The position numbers and the translations under genes are program-made. DNA of 64,000 nucleotides. It comes from Streptomyces sp. NRRL S-37 (lineage in GTDB: Bacteria; Actinomycetota; Actinomycetes; Streptomycetales; Streptomycetaceae). The stretch spans positions 138,335-202,334 of the forward strand of contig NZ_JOIZ01000021.1 in assembly GCF_000721605.1 (NCBI RefSeq), given 5' to 3'. The notes beneath the pieces are model-generated. The model saw nothing but the letters and a program-made list of their open reading frames with translations. It had not been told where the DNA came from and did not search any database. Below, one piece after another: positions 15,415-23,841 of this stretch (its first letter is position 1; every line of letters starts with the position of its first letter).

Positions 15415-16800
15415 TCACGGGACCGGTACCCGCGGGCGGCGGGTGGCCCAGCGGGTCAGCGTCGCCGTGGCCTCGGCGCGGTCCGCCGCGGAGAGGGCGG
15501 CGATACCGGTGTGGTGGTTGGCTCCGGGTGCCCACAGGACACGGGAGTCGCGGGGGCCGGGGCGGAAGGGCTCGGCGACCGAGGGGTCCCGCTCCCCGTT
15601 GACGAACAGCAGGCGGCTGCCGCGGCGGCGGACCCAGCGGTCGATGTCCGGCATCGCGCCGGTGTCGAAGCGCAGAGGGATGTCGCGGGGGACGAAGGTG
15701 CGCGGCTCGATGGCGTCCGGGTGGCGCAGCAGACCGGCCAGGTGGGCGGTGGGGACACCGAGGTAGCCCAGTTGGGTGCCGAGCTGATACCAGTACGGGA
15801 TGTACACGCGGGCGATCGCGTCGGCGTACAGGGCCAGGCCCGTCGTGCGGTCCAGCCAGGTGTACAGCTCGTCGGCGGTGGCGTCCGGGCCGGGGACGGC
15901 GGCGAGGTCCGCCGGGCCGCCGCCGTTCTGCCAGAACATGAACGGGACGCGCAGGACGGCGACCTCGAACGCCTTGTCGGCGCTGCCGACGATGCGGAAG
16001 CCGTCACCGGCGGCGGCCGTCGCGGCCTCGTAGCGGGCGACCAGCTCCGTACGGTGCAGCAGGAGCCGGCGCTGGACCGTACGGAGCGCCTCGCGGTCGG
16101 CGGCCGTACCCACGGTGTCCAGGAAACGGAGGTAGGCGGAGTCGTCACGGTCGTCGACGTTGTTCGGGGCCCCGTAGGCCACGGTGCCGTCCACGTCGTG
16201 GGGGTGGAAGCGGCGGTGGTACACGCTCGCCATGCCGCCCTTGCTGCCGCCGGCGGAGATCCATGCGCCCGGGTAGAGCCGGCGGAAGGCGCGGACGACA
16301 CGGTGGTGGTCGTCGGCGGCCTGGCGGATGGTCAGGTGGGAGTAGTCGTGCGGCGGCCGGGGGAGCGAGACGCCGAAGTAACGGTGCTCGACCTGGAGCT
16401 GGTTGGCACCCAGGAGGACGGTCGGTTCGGCGCGCCGGGGCGTGAGCGTGGCCTCGTAACCGGTCGTGAACAGGACGGTGGGGCGCTCGGCGGAGGTGTG
16501 GAGCAGGGTGAGGCGCTGCTCGAACGTACCGGCCGAGGGGTCGGCGTGGTCGACCGGCTGGCGCAGCCCGAGCACGAAGAAGCGGTACCCCGGCTCGGCG
16601 CCCGGCCGTTCCTCCACGATCCGCACACCCGGCAGGGCGCCCAGCCGCCGTACGAAGGCGTCGTCGGGAGCGCCGGCCGGGGGAGGCGGGCCGGTCACGG
16701 CATGGGCCGGTACGGGGACGGACGCCGTCACGGCGAGTCCGGCCGTCGAGACCGTCGAGGCGGCGGAGAGCAGCAGGTGTCGTCTCGTCCAGGTGCGCAT
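15415..16800 (-). CDS. Secreted S37-family prolyl tri/tetrapeptidyl aminopeptidase (PS-10 type)
   Basis: 461 aa with a twin-arginine-like signal (RTWTRRHLLLSAAS...ASVPVPAHA, about 33 residues). The nucleophile motif ISAGGSKGGMASVYHRRF and the following HPHDVDGTVAYGAPNN match the PS-10/S37 peptidases of Streptomyces, which release N-terminal tri- or tetrapeptides ending in proline during mycelial protein turnover. The C-terminal NGERDPS and PGANHHTGI segments place the catalytic Asp and His. Export through Tat is inferred from the RR pair. Confidence 0.85.
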   Translation of the reverse strand: MRTWTRRHLLLSAASTVSTAGLAVTASVPVPAHAVTGPPPPAGAPDDAFVRRLGALPGVRIVEERPGAEPGYRFFVLGLRQPVDHADPSAGTFEQRLTLLHTSAERPTVLFTTGYEATLTPRRAEPTVLLGANQLQVEHRYFGVSLPRPPHDYSHLTIRQAADDHHRVVRAFRRLYPGAWISAGGSKGGMASVYHRRFHPHDVDGTVAYGAPNNVDDRDDSAYLRFLDTVGTAADREALRTVQRRLLLHRTELVARYEAATAAAGDGFRIVGSADKAFEVAVLRVPFMFWQNGGGPADLAAVPGPDATADELYTWLDRTTGLALYADAIARVYIPYWYQLGTQLGYLGVPTAHLAGLLRHPDAIEPRTFVPRDIPLRFDTGAMPDIDRWVRRRGSRLLFVNGERDPSVAEPFRPGPRDSRVLWAPGANHHTGIAALSAADRAEATATLTRWATRRPRVPVP

Positions 16801-16914
16801 CGGGTGTCCTTCCCTCGGCGTCGGCTGCCTTCAGTACAGCCGCCAAGGCGGCGCGGAAGATCCCGTGCGCGGGGGAACCGTCTCCCCCACGCGGGGGAGA
16901 CGGCGGACGCGGAT

Positions 16915-17205
16915 ACGGCTATTCCGCGCCGTGGCACTCCCCGTACGTCCGTCCCGAGCCGCACCAGCAGGCCGCCGGCCGCTCCGGGGGCCACGCCACC
17001 GCCCGGCCGCGGGCCGCCAGGATCGTGGCGTACTGGGGGAGGAGGGCCGGGTCGGTGGGGGAGGCGAGCTCCGAGGCGGCGAAGGCCTCGTACGAGGGGA
17101 CCGTGCCCGTGACGATGCCCAGGTTCGGGGTGCCGGACGCGGCCAGCTCGCGCAGGGCCGCCTCTATGGCCGCGAGGTGCTCCTCGTAGGACGGGTACTC
17201 CTCCG
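16915..17205. repeat. 291-bp direct repeat, copy A
   Basis: Nearly identical to 18800-19090 at a constant offset of 1,885 bp. The shared segment begins at ACGGCTATTCC and ends at TACTCCTCCG; beyond both edges the sequences are unrelated. The two copies bracket the serine hydrolase gene. Confidence 0.85.
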
Positions 17206-17210
17206 GTGCC
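16919..17210 (-). pseudogene. Truncated SEC-C protein gene copy (C-terminal 96 codons only)
   Basis: This stretch encodes the final part of the protein at 18804-19817 almost unchanged (EEYPSYEEHLAAIEAALRE ... CWCGSGRTYGECHGAE, one visible residue difference). Upstream of about 17205 the similarity stops abruptly and the frame continues as antisense of the serine hydrolase gene. It has no start of its own and is a partial duplication. Confidence 0.85.
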
Positions 17211-17324
17211 CACCGGTGCGGCGAGGAGGGTGGTGGCCGCCGGGTGGTGGGGGGGCCAGCAACACCCCCGTCCGGGGAGCCAGCCGGATGGTCCGCGGCG
17301 TCGGCCCTCCGTAGCGTTCTGGCC

Positions 17325-18581
17325 ATGGAGATGACGAAGAGTGCGCGGTGGGGCCGGTCCGGACGGTGGCGGGCGGGGCTGGCGGTGGCCGGGGTCGCCG
17401 TGATCGGGACCGCATCGCTTCTCGGGCCGGGCACCACGGCCGAGGCCGTGGGCGCCGGCGGCGGGGACGCAAGGTCGCGGCTGCAGCGGGACGCGGACGC
17501 GGTACGGGACACGGGAGCCACCGGGCTGACGGTGCTCGCCCGGGACTCGGCCGGGCGCGAGACGCGGGCCCGGTCCGGCACCGCGAGCCTGAAGGACGGG
17601 GGCCGGGTGCCCTTCGACGCCTACTACCGCATCGGCAGCGACACCAAGACCTTCACGGCCGTGGCCACGCTCCAGCTCGTCGGCGAGGGCACGCTGGGCC
17701 TGGACGACACCGTCGAGCAGTGGCTGCCCGGGGTGGTCACCGGCAACGGCAACGACGGCAGCCGCATCACCCTGCGCAACCTGCTCCAGCACACCAGCGG
17801 CCTGGCCAATTACACGGACGTCGCCTTCGAGGACCCGGCGGAGCTGACGCCCGAGCGCTTCCACGCACAGCGGTTCCGCTCGCAGACCCCCGAGGAGCAG
17901 GTCGCCCTGGCGATGAAGCGCGCCCCCGGCTGGCTGCCGGACGCGGACGACCCGGGCGCCGAGACACGGTGGGCGTACTCCAACACCAATTACGTGCTGC
18001 TCGGGATGATCATCGAGAAGGCCACCGGCAACCCCTGGGCGCAGGAGGTGCACGACCGGATCATCGAGCCGCTGGGGCTGCGCCACACGCTGATACCGGG
18101 CACCTCGCCGTACGTGCCGATGCCGACGGCCGCCGGGTACACGCAGTTCCCCGGCCGGGACGACCTCACCGACACCACGCTGGCCGTGGGCGGCGGCGCG
18201 GACGGCGGCATCATCAGCACCACCCGCGACATGAACACCTTCCTGCGCGCCCTGATGGGCGGCCGGCTGCTGCCGCCGGAGCAGCTGAAGCAGATGCGCA
18301 CCACCGTCCCGGCGCCCGGCTACACCACCGACGGCAAGGCCCGCTACGGGCTCGGCCTCGCCTGGCGCCCGGCCGAGGGCTGCCGGGGCGGGATCTGGTA
18401 CCACGGCGGCACGTCCTTCGGCACCGCCTCCGAGACCGCCGTCACACCCGACGGCCGGGTGTCGGCCGCGGCCGCTGTCTTCACCACGCGCTTCGGTGAC
18501 GAGAAGCGCTTCCTCGAGCAGACGGAGGCCGCGGTCCGCCTGCTGGACCGGGCGGTGTGCGGCGACCGGAAGCGTGGGTGA
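17325..18581 (+). CDS. Exported S12 serine hydrolase / D-Ala-D-Ala carboxypeptidase-like
   Basis: 418 aa from ATG 17325, with a signal sequence (residues about 15-45, ending near AEAVGAGG). The beta-lactamase-like triad motifs are present: SxxK as SDTK in YRIGSDTKTFTA, YSN in WAYSNTNY, and HGG in WYHGGTSFG. Members trim peptidoglycan peptides or hydrolyse other D-amino peptides and esters. The gene is sandwiched between two copies of a 291-bp repeat, so it may have arrived with, or caused, that duplication. Confidence 0.88.
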   Translation: MEMTKSARWGRSGRWRAGLAVAGVAVIGTASLLGPGTTAEAVGAGGGDARSRLQRDADAVRDTGATGLTVLARDSAGRETRARSGTASLKDGGRVPFDAYYRIGSDTKTFTAVATLQLVGEGTLGLDDTVEQWLPGVVTGNGNDGSRITLRNLLQHTSGLANYTDVAFEDPAELTPERFHAQRFRSQTPEEQVALAMKRAPGWLPDADDPGAETRWAYSNTNYVLLGMIIEKATGNPWAQEVHDRIIEPLGLRHTLIPGTSPYVPMPTAAGYTQFPGRDDLTDTTLAVGGGADGGIISTTRDMNTFLRALMGGRLLPPEQLKQMRTTVPAPGYTTDGKARYGLGLAWRPAEGCRGGIWYHGGTSFGTASETAVTPDGRVSAAAAVFTTRFGDEKRFLEQTEAAVRLLDRAVCGDRKRG

Positions 18582-18799
18582 CCAGGGGCGCACACCCGTA
18601 GAAGACACCGCCTGATCTCTTCGACGGGAGTCGCGTGGTCGGGAGCGTGCGCCCACAACAGGTCCACTCGACCGGTCTCCGGACGTCGCAGGCTCGCCTC
18701 CGGCAATTTGCGCGTACTGCGGCGCGGAGGGCGGGTCAGGGCCCGTATCCGGCCGGCGGCGAGGGTGTCGACGCGCCGGGAGACGGCCGGGGAGGCGCC

Positions 18800-19090
18800 A
18801 CGGCTATTCCGCGCCGTGGCACTCCCCGTACGTCCGTCCCGAGCCGCACCAGCACGCTGCCGGCCGCTCCGGGGGCCACGCCACCGCCCGGCCGCGGGCC
18901 GCCAGGATCGTGGCGTACTGGGGGAGGAGGGTCGGGTCGGTGGGGGAGGCGAGCTCCGAGGCGGCGAAGGCCTCGTAGGAGGGGACCGTGCCCGTGACGA
19001 TGCCCAGGTTCGGGGTGCCGGACGCGGCCAGTTCGCGCAGGGCCGCCTCTATGGCCGCGAGGTGCTCCTCGTAGGAGGGGTACTCCTCCG
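18800..19090. repeat. 291-bp direct repeat, copy B (inside the intact SEC-C gene)
   Basis: The source copy: it covers the last 96 codons and stop of the SEC-C gene. See copy A at 16915-17205. Confidence 0.85.
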
Positions 19091-19817
19091 CCAGGGACGG
19101 GTACGCCTCCGTCAGCTCCGCCAGTTCGCCGGCCGGCCAATGCAGTACCGCCACCGGGAACGGGCGGGACAGCGCCTCCCGGTACGCGCCCAGTTCCGCG
19201 CGCAGGCGGACGATCTCCGCCTCCAGCTCCACCGGGTTCTCCGAGCCGAGCGACCACACCCGCTTGGGGTCGTGGAGCTCGTCCAGGGTGATCGGGAGGG
19301 TGTGGACGGTGTCCGCGAGCGCGTCCCACTCGTCGTGCGCCGCGCCGAGCATCCTGCGCACGCGGTGGCGGCCGAAGAGGAGCGGGTGGGTGGCGCGCGG
19401 GGGCTTCTCGACACCGGTCAGGAGGAGGAGTACCGCCTGGGTGAACGTCTCGTGCGCCTGTTCCAGCTCGTCGTGCGCCTCCAGGGACTCCGCGACGATC
19501 ACCCAGGGGGCCGCGTCGCGCGGGGCCGCGGTGCGGATGCCGGTGATGATCGCGCGGGCCTCCGCCTCATGGCCGTACTCCCAGAGGTTCGAGGCCTTCA
19601 GGGCCCGTACCAGGTACGGGTCGTCCAGCTCCTGGGAGGAGGCCAGCAGGCGGTCGTAGAGGGCGGTCGCGGCGGGGCGGTCGCCGGAGAGCTCGCGGTG
19701 GGCGGCGGCCCGCAGCAGCAGGGCCTCGGCGTCCTCGGGATAGCGGTCGGCGGTCCGCTCCAGGCGGGCGGCTTCGGCGGTGTGGTCGACGTTTTCGGCA
19801 GGCGTGTCGGGGCGCAT
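18804..19817 (-). CDS. TPR-like protein with C-terminal SEC-C metal-binding motif
   Basis: About 337 aa from ATG 19817; a GTG further upstream is possible because no strong ribosome site is seen. The N-terminal half is made of TPR-like helical pairs (AEALLLRAAAHRELSGDRPAATALYDRLL and following). A coiled-coil-prone middle (VELEAEIVRLRAELGAYREAL) leads to the SEC-C zinc motif CWCGSGRTYGECHG at the extreme C terminus. SEC-C motifs occur in SecA and in many otherwise uncharacterised proteins. Function unknown. A truncated copy lies at 16919-17210. Confidence 0.75.
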   Translation of the reverse strand: MRPDTPAENVDHTAEAARLERTADRYPEDAEALLLRAAAHRELSGDRPAATALYDRLLASSQELDDPYLVRALKASNLWEYGHEAEARAIITGIRTAAPRDAAPWVIVAESLEAHDELEQAHETFTQAVLLLLTGVEKPPRATHPLLFGRHRVRRMLGAAHDEWDALADTVHTLPITLDELHDPKRVWSLGSENPVELEAEIVRLRAELGAYREALSRPFPVAVLHWPAGELAELTEAYPSLAEEYPSYEEHLAAIEAALRELAASGTPNLGIVTGTVPSYEAFAASELASPTDPTLLPQYATILAARGRAVAWPPERPAACWCGSGRTYGECHGAE

Positions 19818-19973
19818 GGGTGACACCGTACTGCCGGTGGGTGACAAAGGGGGACGGCCGCGGGCCGGAGCGGGGTCCGGGGCCGGTGGGGGCGTTCCGC
19901 CGTCTCCGGGGACGGGACGGCCGCGGCGGGCCTACCCTCCTTCGGCAGGGGCGGGCGATCGAGGGGGCGGGGC

Positions 19974-20765
19974 GTGCGCAGGACGTTGGCCAACGGGTGT
20001 CTGGTACTGCTGATGATTCCCGCCGCGCTGCTGGCCTACTTCTGGTTCACGGTCTGGCACACCGGGCATGAGAACGACCGGCGCCGGCAGGACGCGCTCG
20101 ACTCGCTGCTCGGCCAGGCCCACGAGGCGGCGGACCGGACCACCGACGCGCTGACCAGGAGCGGCGACACCGGCACCGACGCGTTGACGGGCGTGGTCTG
20201 GAAGCACACGCACAGCCCCGTCATCACGTACGACGAGGAACGGCGCACGTTCACCGCCGTCGCCGCGCGGGCCGCCATGGTCGAGCAGGAATCCATCCTG
20301 CTCGCCGTCGGACCGGACATGGTGAAGCACTGCTTCACCTACACCTACGTACGCCGTCCCGGTCCGGGATGGACCTCGAAGGTCACCGAGCAGGACGCCG
20401 AAGTGTGCGGGGGGAGCAGCTGGATCGGTGACCGGGCCCGGATCGCGCAGGAGGAGATGGAGGGGATGGAGGAGAGGGAGGCGGCCCGGCTGACGCGTGC
20501 CGGTCTGCAGCAGGCCCTCGACCCCGCTGCCCGTCCGGGCGGCGAGAAGTGGGCCGACGTGCGGAGCGTCGTCCGGGAGGAGCGGACGGTCGTCGCCGTC
20601 GTCCTCCTCCGGTACCCGGACCAGTACCGGTCCCCGTCCTCGCCCCCGTCCCGGTCCCAGGGTGACGGGGCCGCGCCGGTCGAACAGTGCTACCGCCTCA
20701 CCCGGTTCCTCGGCCTCCAGGGCGTCGGGAAGCCGGTCACCGCCGTTCCCGTGACGGCCTGCTGA
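19974..20765 (+). CDS. Membrane-anchored hypothetical protein
   Basis: 263 aa, GTG start after a GAGGGGG ribosome site. One N-terminal transmembrane segment (residues about 6-28, TLANGCLVLLMIPAALLAYFW... pattern), then a soluble extracytoplasmic domain containing three cysteines (KHC near residue 122, EVC, EQC) that could pair in disulfides. No family recognised. It stands divergently from the SEC-C gene. Confidence 0.7.
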   Translation: MRRTLANGCLVLLMIPAALLAYFWFTVWHTGHENDRRRQDALDSLLGQAHEAADRTTDALTRSGDTGTDALTGVVWKHTHSPVITYDEERRTFTAVAARAAMVEQESILLAVGPDMVKHCFTYTYVRRPGPGWTSKVTEQDAEVCGGSSWIGDRARIAQEEMEGMEEREAARLTRAGLQQALDPAARPGGEKWADVRSVVREERTVVAVVLLRYPDQYRSPSSPPSRSQGDGAAPVEQCYRLTRFLGLQGVGKPVTAVPVTAC

Positions 20766-20920
20766 GCCGCCGCGGGAACGGCGGCACGCCGCGGCCGAGA
20801 CACCGGGCACCGGCCCGTACGGCGCGTGTCCGGCCCGGGGAACCGCAGGGCGGTGCCGGGCGTTGATGGGGTGCGGGGCCCGGACGGAGCCGGGACGGTG
20901 CCGAGGGGAGGGGTCGAGTG

Positions 20921-21235
20921 ATGCGCGGACGGACGGTCCGGCTCGTCGGCGTGCTCCTGCCCCTCGTTCAGGTCGTCCTGCTGCTGATGCCCGCCGCCGG
21001 CGGGCTCTCCCTGGCCGACGTCGCGCTCGCCGCGACCGCCGCCGCCGGTGCCGCGCTCACCGTCTGCCTGCTCCTCGCCGCCCGCTGCGCGCCCGCCGTG
21101 GCGCCCACGCGGGTGCGCACGGCGATACGCGACCGTGACCGGCGTACGGCCTTCCTGCCCCAGCGCGACCCCGACGCCAGGGGGCGCACCAGACCCCGGG
21201 CACCGGGACACGCCCTCCCGGCGACCGCCGCGTAG
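20921..21235 (+). CDS. Small two-helix membrane protein (DUF6412-like)
   Basis: 104 aa from ATG 20921 (a GTG codon lies immediately before it). Two hydrophobic segments (residues about 7-25 and 32-55) are followed by a basic, proline-rich tail. In Streptomyces a protein of this type is commonly found just upstream of the extra YidC-like gene, as here, and I recall it as DUF6412. A role in assisting membrane insertion is only a suggestion from context. Confidence 0.7.
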   Translation: MRGRTVRLVGVLLPLVQVVLLLMPAAGGLSLADVALAATAAAGAALTVCLLLAARCAPAVAPTRVRTAIRDRDRRTAFLPQRDPDARGRTRPRAPGHALPATAA

Positions 21236-21349
21236 GGCACTCCTTCCGCACGTTCCGTAGGTTCTGTGGGTTCACCACGCCCTGCCGCGGGTCGTCATGC
21301 CGTCTTTTCCGTACGTCCGGCACGACGAGACCCCCCGGAGGGCTCACCC

Positions 21350-22066
21350 ATGTCCGTCTTCGCCAGCCTGGTCGAGCACCTGGCCGACCTGCTCCAGCCG
21401 CTGTTCGGCGTCTTCGCGGCGGCCGCCGCGATCGTCCTGTTCACCGCCTTCGTACGACTCCTCGTCCACCCCCTGTCCCGGGCCGCCGCGCGCGGACAGA
21501 AGGCACGGGCGGCACTCCAGCCGCGCATCGCCGAGCTGCGGCGCAAGCACCGCCGCGACCCCGAGAAGCTGCAACGGGCCGTGATGGAACTGCACGCGCG
21601 GGAGAAGGTGTCACCGCTGTCCGGGTGCCTGCCCGGCCTGCTCCAACTGCCCGCGTTCTTCCTGCTGTACCACCTCTTCTCCAGCGAGACGATCGGCGGA
21701 CGGGCCAACGAACTGCTCGGACACCGGCTGTTCGAGGCGCCCCTCGGCGACCGGTGGGCGGACGCGCTCGGGAACGGCGGGGTGTTCGGCGGACCCGGAC
21801 TCGTGTACGTCGGGCTGTTCGCCGTCACCACCGTCGTCGCCTGGTTCGGCTACCGGCTCTCCCGGCGGATGACAGCAGCCAACCCCGCGGTGCCCGCGGC
21901 CGGTGAGGGGGAGCAGGTGCCGGGGCTGGCGGCGGTGACCCGGGTGATGCCGTTCATGTCCTTCCTCACGCTCGTCACCGTCGCCGTCATGCCGCTGGCG
22001 GCCGCGCTGTACATGGTGACCAGCACGACGTGGAGCGTGGCGGAGCGGGCCGTGCTGTACCGCTAG
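21350..22066 (+). CDS. YidC/Oxa1-family membrane protein insertase
   Basis: 238 aa from ATG 21350 (CCGGAGGG upstream). The Oxa1/YidC core is visible: a first helix near residue 20-42 (FTAFVRLLVHPLSRAAARGQKARAALQPRIAELRRKHRRDPEKL, with the positively charged groove loop), LSGCLPGLLQLPAFFLLYHLF, and later helices near residues 155 and 205. It is shorter than the main YidC and probably a paralogue. Such proteins insert small membrane proteins; the preceding membrane-protein gene may be functionally linked. Confidence 0.88.
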   Translation: MSVFASLVEHLADLLQPLFGVFAAAAAIVLFTAFVRLLVHPLSRAAARGQKARAALQPRIAELRRKHRRDPEKLQRAVMELHAREKVSPLSGCLPGLLQLPAFFLLYHLFSSETIGGRANELLGHRLFEAPLGDRWADALGNGGVFGGPGLVYVGLFAVTTVVAWFGYRLSRRMTAANPAVPAAGEGEQVPGLAAVTRVMPFMSFLTLVTVAVMPLAAALYMVTSTTWSVAERAVLYR

Positions 22067-22240
22067 CGCGGGGCGGGGCGCCGGTGGCCGGGGGTGCGGT
22101 TCTTCGAGGTCCAGTACGTGAACCGGGTCTTGCGGAGTGGAACGCGGGCTTGGAGGATCGACCAGTCCTCCGATGGCTGCGCACCGCCGCATCCGGGCCG
22201 TGTCCATCGGGCGGGCCCGCGATCGAGGGAGACGTGAATC

Positions 22241-23098
22241 ATGAAACTGCTGCGAGTCGGCACGGCGGGACAGGAGCGGCCCGCGCTGCTCGACGACGAG
22301 GGGGTCCTGCGGGACCTGTCGGGTCTCGTCGCCGACATCGACGGGACGCTGCTCGCCGACGAGGCCGCGCTCGGCCGGATCCGGGCCGCCGCCGGCAGCG
22401 GGGAGCTGCCCGCGCTGGACGGGGAGGGGCTGCGGATCGGGCCGCCGGTGGCACGGATCGGGAAGATCGTCTGCATCGGGCTGAACTACCACGACCACGC
22501 CCGCGAGACGGGGGCCGAGCCGCCCGCCGAACCGGTGATCTTCTTCAAGGCGGCGGACACGGTCGTCGGGCCGAACGACACGGTGCTGGTGCCGCGCGGA
22601 TCGGTGAAGACCGACTGGGAGGTCGAACTGGCGGTCGTCATCGGGCGTACGGCCCGGTACCTGGAGACGGCGGAGGAAGGACTCGCGCACGTCGCCGGGT
22701 ACGCCGTCGCGCACGACGTCTCCGAGCGGGAGTTCCAGATCGAGCGGGGCGGGACCTGGGACAAGGGGAAGAACTGCGAGACGTTCAACCCGCTGGGGCC
22801 GTGGCTGGTGACGGCGGACGAGGTCGGCGATCCGCAGGACCTGTCACTGCGGCTGTGGGTCAACGGCGAGCTGAAGCAGGACGGGACGACCGCCGAGCAG
22901 ATCTTCCCGGTGGGGGAGGTCGTGCGGTACGTCAGCCGGTTCATGACGCTGTATCCCGGCGACGTCATCAACACCGGGACGCCGGCGGGGGTGGCGATGG
23001 GGCGGCCCGAGCCGAAGCCGTACCTGCGGGCGGGGGACGTGGTCGAGCTGGAGATCTCCGGACTCGGGCGGCAGCGGCAGGAGCTGAAGGACGCGTAG
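22241..23098 (+). CDS. Fumarylacetoacetate-hydrolase family protein
   Basis: 285 aa, preceded by GAGGGAG. FAH-fold landmarks: IGLNYHDHARETG, the metal ligands in VKTDWEVELAVVIG (E-x-E), an Asp in the AHDVSERE turn, and the closing TLYPGDVINTGTPAGVAMG. The branch cleaves or isomerises 2-oxo acids in aromatic and sugar-acid catabolism (5-oxopent-3-ene-tricarboxylate decarboxylase, 2-keto-3-deoxyfuconate hydrolase, ureidoglycolate lyase annotations are all common). The exact substrate cannot be assigned. A terminator hairpin lies about 180 bp downstream. Confidence 0.9.
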   Translation: MKLLRVGTAGQERPALLDDEGVLRDLSGLVADIDGTLLADEAALGRIRAAAGSGELPALDGEGLRIGPPVARIGKIVCIGLNYHDHARETGAEPPAEPVIFFKAADTVVGPNDTVLVPRGSVKTDWEVELAVVIGRTARYLETAEEGLAHVAGYAVAHDVSEREFQIERGGTWDKGKNCETFNPLGPWLVTADEVGDPQDLSLRLWVNGELKQDGTTAEQIFPVGEVVRYVSRFMTLYPGDVINTGTPAGVAMGRPEPKPYLRAGDVVELEISGLGRQRQELKDA

Positions 23099-23281
23099 CA
23101 CTTCGCCGGGGCGGCGACTCCGGCGACTCCGGCGGCCCGACGGCGGCGGACGGCGCCCGGGCGGGCGTCGCCTCCGCCGGCGACCGCCGGACGGCCACGG
23201 CGTACACCGGCGTGACGGCGTACCGCGCCCGGATCCGGTCGGTAACCGGCGTCCGAGCCGTCCCTGTCCCGGGTGGCCGAA

Positions 23282-23310
23282 GGGCCCTCACCGCGTCACG
23301 GTGAGGGCCC
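23282..23310. terminator. Bidirectional terminator hairpin
   Basis: GGGCCCTCACCG (23282-23293) pairs perfectly with 23299-23310 around a 5-base loop, between two convergent genes. There is no long T-run, as is common in Streptomyces. Confidence 0.75.
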
Positions 23311-23328
23311 GTCACGGCAGGGCGGGCC

Positions 23329-23841
23329 TCAGCCCGACGCGGCGGCGGACCCGCGGCCGGCCAGGAACCGCTCCAGGGCCTCCACCACCAGCTCGTGGTC
23401 CTGGAGCTGGGGCAGGCCCGAGACCGTCACCGCGCCGATGACGCCCACGCCCTCCACCGTGAGGGGGAAGGAGCCGCCGTGGGCCGCGTAGGTGTCGGGG
23501 TCCAGGCGGGAGGACGCCTCGAACGTCGTGCCCTTGGCACGGTGGCGGGCGCCCACCAGGTAGGACGCGGAGCCGTAGCGCTCGACCACCCGGCGCTTGC
23601 GGGCGATCCAGGCGTCGTTGTCCGGGGCGGAACCGGGCAGGGCGGCGTGGAAGAGCTGCTGGCCCGCGCGGTGGATGTCGATGGCGACCGGGGCCTGGCG
23701 CTCGCGCGCCATCTCCACCAGCAGGGAGCCGAGCGCCCACGCGTCGTCGTACGTGAACCGCTCGAAGACCAGGCGGCGTTCCTGCGCCTCCAGCTCCTCC
23801 ACGCTCGGGACGAGTTCCGGGGTCTGCTTCGGGGTGGTCAC
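23329..23841 (-). CDS. Heme-degrading-domain (HbpS/GlcG-like, UPF0303) protein
   Basis: 170 aa; the GTG start (23841-23839) overlaps the stop of the oxidoreductase gene by four bases. The C-terminal half has the GlcG/HbpS fold signature VGARHRAKGTTFEASSRLDPDTYAAHGGSFPLTVEG-G-IGAVTVSGLPQ.QDHELVVEAL. Members bind or degrade heme or act with sugar-acid pathways. Coupling to a Gfo/Idh enzyme suggests a metabolic rather than heme role, but this is uncertain. Confidence 0.85.
   Translation of the reverse strand: MTTPKQTPELVPSVEELEAQERRLVFERFTYDDAWALGSLLVEMARERQAPVAIDIHRAGQQLFHAALPGSAPDNDAWIARKRRVVERYGSASYLVGARHRAKGTTFEASSRLDPDTYAAHGGSFPLTVEGVGVIGAVTVSGLPQLQDHELVVEALERFLAGRGSAAASG

Noticed and set aside
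16728..18656. Very long minus-strand open frame antisense to the serine hydrolase
   Set aside because: It overlaps real genes on both strands, its sequence is Arg/Pro/Gly-rich low-complexity typical of high-GC shadow frames, and only its repeat-derived segment has homology.
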